This document shows, piece by piece, positions 34,675 through 43,933 of a stretch of DNA of 64,000 bases (position 1 is its first letter; the number at the start of each line of letters is the position of its first letter). The stretch lies in contig JACKPH010000002.1 in the NCBI GenBank assembly GCA_024233675.1, positions 248,001-312,000 on the forward strand. The letters are read 5' to 3'. The notes under the pieces are model-generated. The model made no database searches and had not been told where the DNA came from. It was given only the letters and a program-made list of their open reading frames with translations. The position numbers were made by a program, and so were the translations under genes. The DNA comes from Thermotogae bacterium (GTDB lineage Bacteria > Thermotogota > Thermotogae > Petrotogales > Petrotogaceae).

Positions 34675-36366
34675 TCAGACTTTAAATTTAGAAACTATAT
34701 CGTATAAAGACTGGGCAAGAGCTGAAAGTTCTTCCGCATTTGAACTTATAGTCTGACTTCCTACAGAAATATCAGAAATTGCCGAATCAGAATTTTTTAT
34801 CTGATCTGAAATATCATTAAATCCTGAAACTATTTTCAGTACATCTTCACTCATTTTATCAGTACTTTCACTTTGTTTCTCGGAGTTCACGTTGAGTTCG
34901 TTAGCACTATTTACTATAGAGGATATTTTTTCTTTTATGGCCGCAAAAGTTTCTATAACATCAACAGCATCCTTTTTTACTTTAGACATTATTTCATTAG
35001 CTTCAGATGTTTCTTTAGTTACATTACCTGTCTCTTTTTTCAGTTCCTCAAGAATTTCAGAAATTTTTTCTGTTGCTCTTTTACTTTCTTCGGCAAGTTT
35101 TCTTATTTCATCCGCAACTACAGCAAAACCTTTTCCCGCCTCCCCTGCTCTTGCCGCTTCTATTGCGGCATTTAACGCAAGAAGATTTGTCTGCTCTGTT
35201 ATACCGCTTATAGTACTTACTATACTTTCAATATTTTTAGCTTTTTCATTAAGCTCAACAACAGATTTTATTGTCATATTTGACTTTTCATACGCACCTG
35301 TAATAGACTTTGAAAGATTATTGATTACAGTATTACCTTCATCACTTTTCTGACCGGCTTCAGATGTTTTACCAAAAATTTCATTTGCAAATCCCGAAAC
35401 TTTTTTTGCGGAATCTGCAAGTTCCTCAATTTCATCACTTATTCTTGATGAACTTGCTGAAGCCTTTTCCGAATTTGTTGTAATAACCGCACTTTGCGAA
35501 GCTAACTCCTGTGTTGATGCGGTATTTTCTTCTGAAATAGATGCAAGTCCCTGACTTGACTGGTTTATCTGATCTGATGATTCTCTTATTTCGGAAACAA
35601 TATTACGAAAATTCCCTGACAATTCATTAAAAGCTCTTGCAAGTTCTCCGGTTTCATCTTTTCTTTTCATAAATTCATCTGTAATATCTTTTGAAATATC
35701 AAATTTTGCAAGTTCTTCCGCATGTTTGGTTGCCATTCCCAAAGGAGATGTTACTATTTTTCTTATAAGAAAATAAATAATTACAACTATAGCTAAAGTT
35801 ATCAGAAAAGATATCATAATAACAAATGATATGTCAGAAGTAATCTTTTTGTTCAGTTCCGAAAGAGTTATTCCTGCGAAAAGAATTCCTATAATCTGAT
35901 TATTTTTATTTAATATCGGAGAATAAATAGTCTGATAAGCTGTACCGAGTATATCCGCTTTTCCGTTATAAACTTTTTTCTCATTTTTAATATAATCATA
36001 TACCTCAGCGGATAGTTTAGTACCTATAACTCTTTTATTATCAGATAATATGTTTGTACTTACCCTGACATCATTTAGAAAAACAGTATAAACAAATCCT
36101 GTTTCATTTTTTATAATATCAGGAACTTCAAAATTATCATTTATAAGTGTTTCTCCTTTATAAAGTTTCCCGTTCTCTTCTTTCCACTCTCCGGGATATT
36201 TAAGATCAAATATATTTTCGGATAATTTTATAATATTTAATAATTCTTTTGAATAACTGCTTTCTCCATAGGCTTTAAATCTTACATAAAAAATATAACT
36301 CATCGATAAAAAAAGCATTATAAACGATATAAAAACAGCAAGTGATATTTTAAAACCTATTTTCAT
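34675..36366 (-). CDS. Methyl-accepting chemotaxis protein, single Cache
   Basis: A 563-residue chemoreceptor. TM about 7-29, then a short periplasmic single-Cache domain with its usual landmarks (KYPGEWKEENGKLYKGETLI, TGFVYTVFLNDVRVSTN, ILGTAYQTIYSPI), a second TM about 180-200, HAMP (KRKDETGELARAFN at its end) and the signalling domain with tip LLALNAAIEAARAGEAGKGF. ATG 36366 is preferred to GTG 36375 because the G-run ribosome site overlaps the GTG. Single-Cache receptors often sense small organic acids. The ligand here is unknown. Confidence 0.93.
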   Translation of the reverse strand: MKIGFKISLAVFISFIMLFLSMSYIFYVRFKAYGESSYSKELLNIIKLSENIFDLKYPGEWKEENGKLYKGETLINDNFEVPDIIKNETGFVYTVFLNDVRVSTNILSDNKRVIGTKLSAEVYDYIKNEKKVYNGKADILGTAYQTIYSPILNKNNQIIGILFAGITLSELNKKITSDISFVIMISFLITLAIVVIIYFLIRKIVTSPLGMATKHAEELAKFDISKDITDEFMKRKDETGELARAFNELSGNFRNIVSEIRESSDQINQSSQGLASISEENTASTQELASQSAVITTNSEKASASSSRISDEIEELADSAKKVSGFANEIFGKTSEAGQKSDEGNTVINNLSKSITGAYEKSNMTIKSVVELNEKAKNIESIVSTISGITEQTNLLALNAAIEAARAGEAGKGFAVVADEIRKLAEESKRATEKISEILEELKKETGNVTKETSEANEIMSKVKKDAVDVIETFAAIKEKISSIVNSANELNVNSEKQSESTDKMSEDVLKIVSGFNDISDQIKNSDSAISDISVGSQTISSNAEELSALAQSLYDIVSKFKV

Positions 36367-36432
36367 AACAGTCACCCCCCAAAATATATTTAATATAATT
36401 ATACCAAAAATAAATATTAATTAAAAATTAAA

Positions 36433-37749
36433 TTAAAAATTAAAACGATTTATTTCTTTTAATTTTATTGAAAAATAAAGATTAAAATTTTTTTCCCCGT
36501 CATCAAGATTGTAATTAGTTATTTCTTTTATTTTACCGAGTCTGTATGCGAGAGAATTTCTGTGTATAAAAAGTTTTTCCGATGTTTTTAATAAATTACA
36601 GTTATTTTCAAAATATTTTTTTAGCGTATACAGATATTCTGTATTATTTTTTTTATCAAAAATTTCTACTTCGGATATCATGTTATTAATATAATCATCA
36701 CTGCATATGTTTAAAGCTGCCGATTTAATAAATTCAGCAGTTTTAAAATCATTGTAATATGAAACCATTGTATTTTTATCTTCTCTTATATAATAGGCGG
36801 ATTTTTTAGCCTGAATAAAATACTTTTTTAATTCCATAAGATTACTGAATTTATCACTTATACCGCATTTTATGTTATATTTTTTCAAAATATCTTTGCA
36901 CTCAGAAAGTACATTTTCATTTTCAGTCAGAACAAGAAAACCGTTTTTATAAAAAATATTTTTATAATTTTGAAAACAGTCTGTAAGAGTGTTGTACACT
37001 ATATTAAAATATCTGTCAGTATATACGGATAAATCAAAATAAAAAGCACTGTATATTTCATTATTTTTAATTCCGCAGCTTTCCGTTCTTTCTTCAAGTG
37101 TTCTTATATCTTCTATATTATCTTCAAGTAAATCATAAAGAAGATTTTCATAAATCACACCGGAAAAATTTTTAAATATTTTATTTTTCTGAAGTTCTTC
37201 TGATATTACCATACTTAATGTTTTAAGAAGATTTTTACCGTTATCATCAAAAATTCCGTTTTTTTCAAGGGCTATAAGATTGCCTACGGATTTTCCGTTT
37301 ATTATAACTTTACTCACCATTTTCCTTACAGGACTTTCAGGACAGGTTACTATAAAAGGTGTATTAGATTTGGGTGCTTCTTTTACTTCTTTTATTTTCT
37401 TCACTTCATTAATAAAATTTAAAGAGCAGTATCCTTTTTTTATATTTTCTTTCCAGAATATTTCATCAATATCTTCTTTTTTTGAATGTGCCAAAACTTT
37501 ATATCCGGAGTCTACAAGTATAACAGGATTTTTAAGTATTTCAGACCCGAGATTAATAATGTATTTCAGACTTTTCCCTTCTATAAGTGAATTCAAGAGT
37601 TTAGAAGAACTTTCCATAAAATAATATTCACTGTCTATTCTGCTTTCTATATTGTTTAAATAATTAACAACATCTTCCCTGTCAAAATTTTTTTCAGATC
37701 TTTTTACTTCATATATTTCATTTTTTATTTCTTCTATTAAATCTTTCAC
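36433..37749 (-). CDS. PucR/CdaR-family transcriptional regulator
   Basis: A 438-residue regulator with an N-terminal GAF-like region (residues 50-190), a degenerate central domain, and a C-terminal PucR HTH (LLKTSEKLFIHRNSLAYRLG near 395-415). The start is GTG 37749 behind GGAGGTGATTTT; the in-frame upstream region is promoter. The promoter has TTGATT (37792-37797) and TATAAT (37768-37773), with a GTGCAA-A-TTGCAC palindrome between them. It is divergent from an Old Yellow Enzyme/SDR operon, its probable target. Family members respond to purines, GABA or sugar diacids. The inducer here is unknown. Confidence 0.9.
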   Translation of the reverse strand: MKDLIEEIKNEIYEVKRSEKNFDREDVVNYLNNIESRIDSEYYFMESSSKLLNSLIEGKSLKYIINLGSEILKNPVILVDSGYKVLAHSKKEDIDEIFWKENIKKGYCSLNFINEVKKIKEVKEAPKSNTPFIVTCPESPVRKMVSKVIINGKSVGNLIALEKNGIFDDNGKNLLKTLSMVISEELQKNKIFKNFSGVIYENLLYDLLEDNIEDIRTLEERTESCGIKNNEIYSAFYFDLSVYTDRYFNIVYNTLTDCFQNYKNIFYKNGFLVLTENENVLSECKDILKKYNIKCGISDKFSNLMELKKYFIQAKKSAYYIREDKNTMVSYYNDFKTAEFIKSAALNICSDDYINNMISEVEIFDKKNNTEYLYTLKKYFENNCNLLKTSEKLFIHRNSLAYRLGKIKEITNYNLDDGEKNFNLYFSIKLKEINRFNF

Positions 37750-37767
37750 AAAATCACCTCCGTTTAT

Positions 37768-37797
37768 ATTATAGTGCAAATTGCACAAAAAAATCAA
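37768..37797 (-). promoter_or_regulatory. PucR promoter with internal palindrome
   Basis: On the minus strand TTGATT and TATAAT are 18 bases apart and the spacer holds GTGCAAATTGCAC (37774-37786), a perfect inverted repeat suited to autorepression. On the divergent side, CATTGTGC near 37841 repeats half of it. Confidence 0.65.
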
Positions 37798-37885
37798 CTT
37801 TTTTTAGTTTTTATACCGTTTTTTTACAATAATCATTGTGCTAAAATAAAGAAGTTGTTATTATTTTAACAAGGAGGATGAAAAA

Positions 37886-39817
37886 ATGAATTTTAAAAAT
37901 CTTTTTTCGGAAGGAAAAATAGGCAATCTGACTTTAAAAAACAGAATTGTTATGCCGGCAATGGGTACTTCTATTGCTTCATCAACAGGAGAAGCTTCGG
38001 AAGATATTATACGCTATTATGAAGAACGTGCAAAAGGCGGATGCGGTTTAATAATAACCGAAATAACAAGAATTGATAATGAAACAGGTGTAGGAACACC
38101 AAATCAGTTATGTGTAACTGATGAATATCAGATACCTTCTCTGCAAAAACTTACAAGAATTATCCATAAATATGATACTAAAATTTTTACTCAGTTACAT
38201 CATCCGGGAAGACAGGCTCACAGCAGTTTTATGCCTGCAGGTGAAATAGTTGCCCCGAGTCCTATAGCTTCAAAAGCAATAGGTGAAGTACCAAGAGAAC
38301 TTACAAAAGATGAAATAAAAATTATGATCAAAAAATTTATAAAAGGCGCTAAAATTTCACAGATATCAGGTTTTGACGGTGTAGAACTTCACGGTGCTCA
38401 CGGATATCTTTTATGTCAGTTTCTGAGTCCGGAAACAAACAAAAGAACTGATGAGTACGGCGGAAATTTTGAAAACAGAATGAGAATGATTTCAGAAATT
38501 ATAGTAGGTATAAAAACAGTATGCGGTAAAAATTTTCCTATATCCGTAAGAATAGACGGTGATGAATTTACAGAAGGCGGAATAAAAATTGATGAAGCCG
38601 TAAAAATTGCAACAGCACTCGAAAATCTCGGTGTAGATGCAATTAATGTAAGTTCAGGAACATACGAAACATCAGGTACTATAATAGAACCTATTTCTTT
38701 TAAAGAAGGCTGGAAAGAAAATTTATCCTCAGAAATTAAAAAATCTGTAAAAATTCCTGTTATAGCCTGTAATAACATAAAAAAACCGGAAGCTGCCGAA
38801 AAAATTCTTGAAAACGGTTCAGCAGACTTTATAGCACTCGGAAGAGCTCAGCTGGCTGATCCGCAATGGGCATATAAAGCATTAAACGGCGGTAATATAA
38901 GACCATGTATATCATGTCTTAAATGTATAGAACAAATAATGTCAGGTGTCAGAATAGAATGTGCCGTTAATCCGAGAGCAGCTATGGAAAACTATTATCC
39001 TCTACCTGAAAAAACAGGTAACGGAAGAACTGTCGTAATAATCGGAGGAGGTCCTGCAGGTATGCAGGCATCAATAACTCTTGCGGAGAGAAATTTCAGA
39101 CCTGTACTTTTTGAAAAAACAGAAAGACTCGGAGGAAGTGTTTATCTCGGAAGTAAACCTCCTTTAAAAGAAAAACTCATGTGGTTTATAGAAAGTCTCG
39201 AAAAAGATATGGAAAAGCTTGGTGTTGAAATACATCTTAACTCATGCCCCACAACAGATGAAATAAAAAAACTTAATCCATATTCGGTATTTGTTGCAAC
39301 AGGTGCTAAATCAGTTATTCCTGATATACCGGGAGCAAAATCCGAAAATGTATTTACAGCAACAGAAATTCTTGAAAAAAATCCTGATATTTCAGGTAAA
39401 AAAATTGTTGTTGTCGGTTCAGGAATGACCGGACTCGAAACAGCAGAATTTTTAAATGAAAAAGGTAATGAAGTAACCGTAATAGAAATGCAGCCGAAAA
39501 TAGGTCCCGGCGCATATATGCCTAATCTTATAGATGTAGTTTTAAGACTCAGAAAATCCGGTGTAAATCTTATACCATGTAAAAAACTAATTTCTGTTTC
39601 TGAAAAATCTGTAGAAACAGAAGATACAGTTTCAAAAATAAAAGAATTTATTCCGGCTGATTATGTTGTTCTTTCACTCGGAGTAAAATCAGATAATTCA
39701 CTTTTAAAAGATTTAAAAGAAAATTTCAAAGATATAAAAATCATAGGTGATTCCGAAAAACCGGGAAGAATAATTGATGCTGTAAAAACAGCATATGATA
39801 AATCATACGTATTATGA
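37886..39817 (+). CDS. Old Yellow Enzyme-type Fe-S flavoprotein (enoate/dienoyl-CoA reductase-like)
   Basis: A 643-residue NADH:flavin oxidoreductase. Residues 1-350 are an FMN TIM barrel (GNLTLKNRIVMPAMGTS, FTQLHHPGRQAH, and the active-site loop ELHGAHGYLLCQFLSP). A [4Fe-4S] site follows (CISCLKCIEQ then IECAVNP). The C-terminal half holds FAD- and NAD-binding Rossmann folds (VVIIGGGPAGMQA, VVVGSGMTGLETAEF). It resembles 2,4-dienoyl-CoA reductase, 2-enoate reductase and bile-acid enzymes, which reduce activated C=C bonds. It is co-transcribed with an SDR and divergent from PucR. Start behind AAGGAGGATG. Confidence 0.92.
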   Translation: MNFKNLFSEGKIGNLTLKNRIVMPAMGTSIASSTGEASEDIIRYYEERAKGGCGLIITEITRIDNETGVGTPNQLCVTDEYQIPSLQKLTRIIHKYDTKIFTQLHHPGRQAHSSFMPAGEIVAPSPIASKAIGEVPRELTKDEIKIMIKKFIKGAKISQISGFDGVELHGAHGYLLCQFLSPETNKRTDEYGGNFENRMRMISEIIVGIKTVCGKNFPISVRIDGDEFTEGGIKIDEAVKIATALENLGVDAINVSSGTYETSGTIIEPISFKEGWKENLSSEIKKSVKIPVIACNNIKKPEAAEKILENGSADFIALGRAQLADPQWAYKALNGGNIRPCISCLKCIEQIMSGVRIECAVNPRAAMENYYPLPEKTGNGRTVVIIGGGPAGMQASITLAERNFRPVLFEKTERLGGSVYLGSKPPLKEKLMWFIESLEKDMEKLGVEIHLNSCPTTDEIKKLNPYSVFVATGAKSVIPDIPGAKSENVFTATEILEKNPDISGKKIVVVGSGMTGLETAEFLNEKGNEVTVIEMQPKIGPGAYMPNLIDVVLRLRKSGVNLIPCKKLISVSEKSVETEDTVSKIKEFIPADYVVLSLGVKSDNSLLKDLKENFKDIKIIGDSEKPGRIIDAVKTAYDKSYVL

Positions 39818-39827
39818 GGAGGATATA

Positions 39828-40685
39828 ATGAAAGATTTCAAAAATAAAACAGCGGTTATAACAGGTGCTGCAAACGGTATAGGACTTGAATTAGCAAGAG
39901 AAGCTTCAAAAAGAGGCATGAATGTTGTAATGTCAGATATTGCGGAAAAAGATCTTGAAAAAGCTTTTGATGAAATCAAAAAAATAAATGAAAATGTTAT
40001 AAAAGTTATTACAGATGTCACAGTATATGAAGATATGGAGAAGCTTGCGAAAATTTCGACTGAAAAATTCGGTTCTGTTGATCTTTTTTTCAACAATGCA
40101 GGAGTTGTAGTTCCGGGTCCGATATGGGAAATTCCTAACAATGATATAGATTACATAATGAAATCAAATGTCTACAGTATAGCTTACGGTTTAAAAGTAT
40201 TTATTCCGTTAATGACTAAACAGAATACCCCGGCACATATAATAAATACCGCAAGTGTTGCAGGGCTTTTAAGTTCTCCCGGAATGCCCACATATCATAT
40301 GACAAAATTCGCAAATGTAGGTCTTTCAGAATCGGTAAACTATCAGCTTCAGGCTGCCGGTTCAAAAATAAAAATGTCCGTTTTCTGTCCCGGATTTATT
40401 CAGACTGATCTTCATCACTGTGATGAAAGAAGGCCGGAAAGATTCAGAATAGATGAAAACAACCCTTATTATTCAAGTCAGACATACAAAGACGGTCTCG
40501 AAAGAGCTGAACAGGTTATTGTAACAGGTATTCCTATTGAAGGAATAGGTAAGAAAGTTTTTGAAGCTATAGAAAATGAAAAATTTTATATATTAACACA
40601 TCCACAGTATGAACCGGTTATAGGTCTAAGAGTAAAAAACATTTTAGAAAATACCAATCCTGATATTTCCATTTTTAAAAAATAA
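39828..40685 (+). CDS. Short-chain dehydrogenase/reductase
   Basis: A 285-residue SDR with the cofactor loop TGAANGIGLELA, FNNAGVV, and catalytic Ser-Tyr-Lys in NTASVAGLLSSPGMPTYHMTK. ATG 39828 is chosen because AGGAGG sits just before it; the in-frame ATG 33 bases upstream lies in the preceding gene. Together with the flavoprotein it would reduce or oxidise an enone/hydroxy compound, for instance an unsaturated ketone or acyl-CoA. This is inferred from the pairing. It ends at a strong terminator. Confidence 0.92.
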   Translation: MKDFKNKTAVITGAANGIGLELAREASKRGMNVVMSDIAEKDLEKAFDEIKKINENVIKVITDVTVYEDMEKLAKISTEKFGSVDLFFNNAGVVVPGPIWEIPNNDIDYIMKSNVYSIAYGLKVFIPLMTKQNTPAHIINTASVAGLLSSPGMPTYHMTKFANVGLSESVNYQLQAAGSKIKMSVFCPGFIQTDLHHCDERRPERFRIDENNPYYSSQTYKDGLERAEQVIVTGIPIEGIGKKVFEAIENEKFYILTHPQYEPVIGLRVKNILENTNPDISIFKK

Positions 40686-40686
40686 A

Positions 40687-40716
40687 AAAAGCGGATTTTT
40701 TAATCCGCTTTTTTTT
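40687..40716 (+). terminator. Terminator of flavoprotein-SDR operon
   Basis: An AAGCGGATT/AATCCGCTT stem (40689-40697 with 40702-40710) flanked by A and T runs. Confidence 0.9.
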
Positions 40717-40791
40717 ATTGAATTTTTACATTTGTTACAAATAAGATAAATTAAAATTACAAAAATAAGTAAAAAAACAATAGGTTTGCAA

Positions 40792-40812
40792 TTTGTTAAT
40801 TTTATTAACAAA
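40792..40812 (+). promoter_or_regulatory. Candidate TetR operator
   Basis: TTTGTTAAT and ATTAACAAA form perfect nine-base arms around TTT, 112 bases before the TetR start. The size and symmetry suit a TetR dimer. Confidence 0.6.
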
Positions 40813-40923
40813 CAAAAACCTTTTATTTCATAATTATTTCAGAATTATGTTTCTTAATTTTGACTATGTTCAGATAAATATAGTATAATCTTCTAAAACG
40901 GCGAATTTTAAAGGAGATTAACT

Positions 40924-41487
40924 ATGAACAAAAAAGAGGAAATATTAGAAAATGCAAAAAAATTATTTTCAGAAAAAGGGTACAATTTTCCTGTTTCGGT
41001 TTTGGCAGAAAAAGTATCTTTAAAAAAACAGTCATTGTATAGTCATTTTAAAAACAAAGATGAAATAGTTTACACAATTGTCGAAAAAGAAGTATTACAT
41101 TTTTTTGAATCTGCCGAAAGCAATCTTAAAGAAAATTTCAGAGAATCTTTTAATATTTTTCTGAAAAATTTTTTTTATTTTACTATTAAATATTTTGAAA
41201 ATGATGAAACTTATCTTTTCTGGAAATGGGCTTTTTTAATTGATAATCCTGAGTTAAAAAATAAATGCTTTGAACTTATTAAAAAAAATTATAATGATTT
41301 TTTTAAGCTTTTTGAACCTTTTTTTAGTGAACATTACAGAAATACCGAAACCGATTATCAAAAAATTATAAATCTCTTTTTTGTATCGGTTCTCGGCACT
41401 CTTGAAACAAAATTCTTAAACAGTACAATAAAAATAATGGAAGTTCAGCCTCAGAATATTTGGAATCAGATTGAAAAAATTTTATAA
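40924..41487 (+). CDS. TetR/AcrR-family regulator
   Basis: A 187-residue TetR-family protein. The HTH covers residues 5-48 (EILENAKKLFSEKGYNFP to LKKQSLYSHFKNKDEI). The ligand domain is Phe-rich and hydrophobic. TATAAT-like ATAGTATAAT precedes it and a perfect inverted repeat lies upstream. It is adjacent to the flavoprotein-SDR operon, which it might also regulate, although that operon has its own terminator. Its last six bases overlap the 3' end of the convergent MCP gene. Confidence 0.9.
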   Translation: MNKKEEILENAKKLFSEKGYNFPVSVLAEKVSLKKQSLYSHFKNKDEIVYTIVEKEVLHFFESAESNLKENFRESFNIFLKNFFYFTIKYFENDETYLFWKWAFLIDNPELKNKCFELIKKNYNDFFKLFEPFFSEHYRNTETDYQKIINLFFVSVLGTLETKFLNSTIKIMEVQPQNIWNQIEKIL

Positions 41488-43545
41488 TCTGAATTTTTTT
41501 ATTACATCGTTCAGAGATTCCGAAAGTGCAAAAAGTTCCTGAGAATTTGCACTTAATGTTTGTGTATTTGAAGTCATTTCATTAAGCGAATTGTTTGTGT
41601 TGCTTATTCCGTCAGAAATATCAGAAAAACCGTTAACTATTTCGTTTACAGAATTACTCATTTCTTCTGTATTTTTGCTCTGATTCTGGGAATTAACAGC
41701 AAGTTCTTTCAAATTTTTATTTATACTTTCTATTCTTTCATGTATTTTTTCAAAAGAATTAATTATGTTTACTGATCCTGATTTTACTTTTGTAATTATT
41801 TCATTTGATTCTTTTACCTGTGAAGTAACATTGAATGTTTCCGCCTTAAGTTCATTTAATATATCTGATATATCCTGAGTAGCTGTTTTACTCTCTTCAG
41901 CAAGTTTTCTTATTTCATCGGCAACTACGGCAAATCCTTTTCCCGCCTCACCGGCACGTGCTGCCTCTATTGCCGCATTCAACGCAAGAAGATTTGTCTG
42001 TTCGGTTATCTTGGTAATTGATATAACTATATTTTCTATATTTTTAGCTTTATTATTGAGTTCATCAACAGAACTTATAGTTGCAAGAGATTTATCAGAA
42101 GCTCTGAGAACCATATCGTTCATTTCTGAAATAATATTTTCGCCCTGTTCGGCATTATCTTTTGTTTCTGCTGCATATTCAGAAATATTTTTTGCAAGTC
42201 CGTAAATAACATGTGATGAAGAAGACAGTTCCTCTATACTCGAATTTATATCCTCAGAACCTTCTGCAACTGATTTTGAACTTTCTTTCATAATACTGCT
42301 CTGAGACAGCATTTCCTCAGCAGAAGCAGTATTTTCTTCCGAAAGAGCAGAAAGGTTCTGACTGGACTGACTCAGATCATCGGATGATGCACTTATCTCT
42401 TTTATTATATTTTTTAGATTTTCAGACAGATTGTTATAAGCATTTGCAAGTTTTCCTATTTCATCTTTGCGGTTCAAAAATATTTCATCCATATCATTTC
42501 TTAAATCATATTCTGATATTTCTTCTGATTTTTTAACTATTTCTTCAAGAGGTTTTGTTATAGATCTTGCTATAAAAAAAATCATAATCATAGAAACTAC
42601 TATTATAACAAATAAAAGTCCGTAACCTACATATCTCATATATTCAAGTTCTTTAAAAGCTTCTTTCTGATTAATTTCTATAACATATCCGAAATAATTC
42701 TCACCTATTTTTAAAACTTTCATAATTCCTAAAACTTTATTTTCCTCATGATTTTTATACTTTTCAAAAAGACTGAAATTATTATTTTTCTGAGCTATTT
42801 CATTTTTCAGTATTTTATAGGTCTCTCCGTTTAGCTTTTCTTTAAGAGCTGCATTTTCTGAATATTTTCCGTATTTTGTTTCAGTATAAAGCATACCGTC
42901 TTTATTAATAATATAAGAATCTGCTGTTTCTCCTATATTTTCAAGTCCGTCATGTATTATAGAATCAAATTTATCCTGTGTTATAGTAATATTAACTGTA
43001 CCTATAACCTTTGAATTTTCTGTAATCGGTGTAGATAAGACCATCATGTTAAGATCAACATTAGCTGAATAAAAAAGATCCGACCAGTTCTGAACTCCGT
43101 TTAAAGCTGTTTTTATATATGTACGTTCCGAAAGATCTATTCCTTCAACACTTTTTGAGCCATAACTGTAAATAGCTTTTCCGGTGTTGTCAGTTAAATA
43201 AAGATCGGAATATCCGTATATTTTTACTACTTTATTCAGATATAAATCTATAATATTGTAATACTCCTCAGAACTATTTTTATCAGTACCTTCAGAAATT
43301 ATTTTTACTGCATCAGTTATACTTTTATTAGAAGCTATAACATTTCCGTCTTCTGTTATTCCGTTAAAATAAGTATTCAGATTTCTTTTTGATATTCCAG
43401 AAAAAACCTCAACAGTATCTTCTATTCTTTTTTCAATATTTGTACCCGCTTCTCCTATAAGTACAACAGTTATTATAAATATGGGAATTATTCCCGAAAT
43501 AAACACTGTTATCAAAAATTTTTTAAACATGCTAAAGTTTTTCAT
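41482..43545 (-). CDS. Methyl-accepting chemotaxis protein, double Cache
   Basis: A 687-residue chemoreceptor: TM about 8-30, a large periplasmic double-Cache sensor to about 300 (LTDNTGKAIYSYG; SYIINKDGMLYTETKYG), a second TM about 305-325, HAMP (NRKDEIGKLANAYN), and a signalling domain with canonical tip LLALNAAIEAARAGEAGKGF. It is fourth in the window and closer to the 34675 receptor in its cytoplasmic part than to the other two. ATG 43545 lies eight bases after GGGGG. On the minus strand TATAAT is seen at 43610-43615. Confidence 0.93.
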   Translation of the reverse strand: MKNFSMFKKFLITVFISGIIPIFIITVVLIGEAGTNIEKRIEDTVEVFSGISKRNLNTYFNGITEDGNVIASNKSITDAVKIISEGTDKNSSEEYYNIIDLYLNKVVKIYGYSDLYLTDNTGKAIYSYGSKSVEGIDLSERTYIKTALNGVQNWSDLFYSANVDLNMMVLSTPITENSKVIGTVNITITQDKFDSIIHDGLENIGETADSYIINKDGMLYTETKYGKYSENAALKEKLNGETYKILKNEIAQKNNNFSLFEKYKNHEENKVLGIMKVLKIGENYFGYVIEINQKEAFKELEYMRYVGYGLLFVIIVVSMIMIFFIARSITKPLEEIVKKSEEISEYDLRNDMDEIFLNRKDEIGKLANAYNNLSENLKNIIKEISASSDDLSQSSQNLSALSEENTASAEEMLSQSSIMKESSKSVAEGSEDINSSIEELSSSSHVIYGLAKNISEYAAETKDNAEQGENIISEMNDMVLRASDKSLATISSVDELNNKAKNIENIVISITKITEQTNLLALNAAIEAARAGEAGKGFAVVADEIRKLAEESKTATQDISDILNELKAETFNVTSQVKESNEIITKVKSGSVNIINSFEKIHERIESINKNLKELAVNSQNQSKNTEEMSNSVNEIVNGFSDISDGISNTNNSLNEMTSNTQTLSANSQELFALSESLNDVIKKFRL

Positions 43546-43933
43546 CCCTAATACCCCCAAAGTATTTTAAAGATTATCCCCACAAACGAACTTACGTCAG
43601 TCATTTTTTATTATAAGATTTATTTTTTTATTTTCAACAAAAATATATTAATTAAAATTATTTTTTATTAAAATAAGTTATTAAATATTTCAGTTCATAT
43701 TTATTAAAAAACTTATAACAAAAGCACATTGAAACTGTTTTTTGTTCTATTATTAACATTTGATATCCAATAAAATAACATTTTTAATAATAAAATCCTT
43801 AAATAAAACATTATGAACAATGATAAATTTATTTTTTCGTTTTTAAAAAAATAAATTTTTATATTTTTTATTATAATATTTACTTTTTTATGTTGTATAA
43901 TTTATAGTAACTTATATATAACAGAGGGTGACT
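43546..43933. other. AT-rich divergent promoter region
   Basis: This 388-base gene-free stretch is almost entirely A/T. It holds a minus-strand TATAAT (43610-43615) for the MCP gene and a plus-strand TGTATAAT (43896-43901) for yitT. I see no riboswitch, repeat or small ORF with a good ribosome site in it. Confidence 0.6.
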
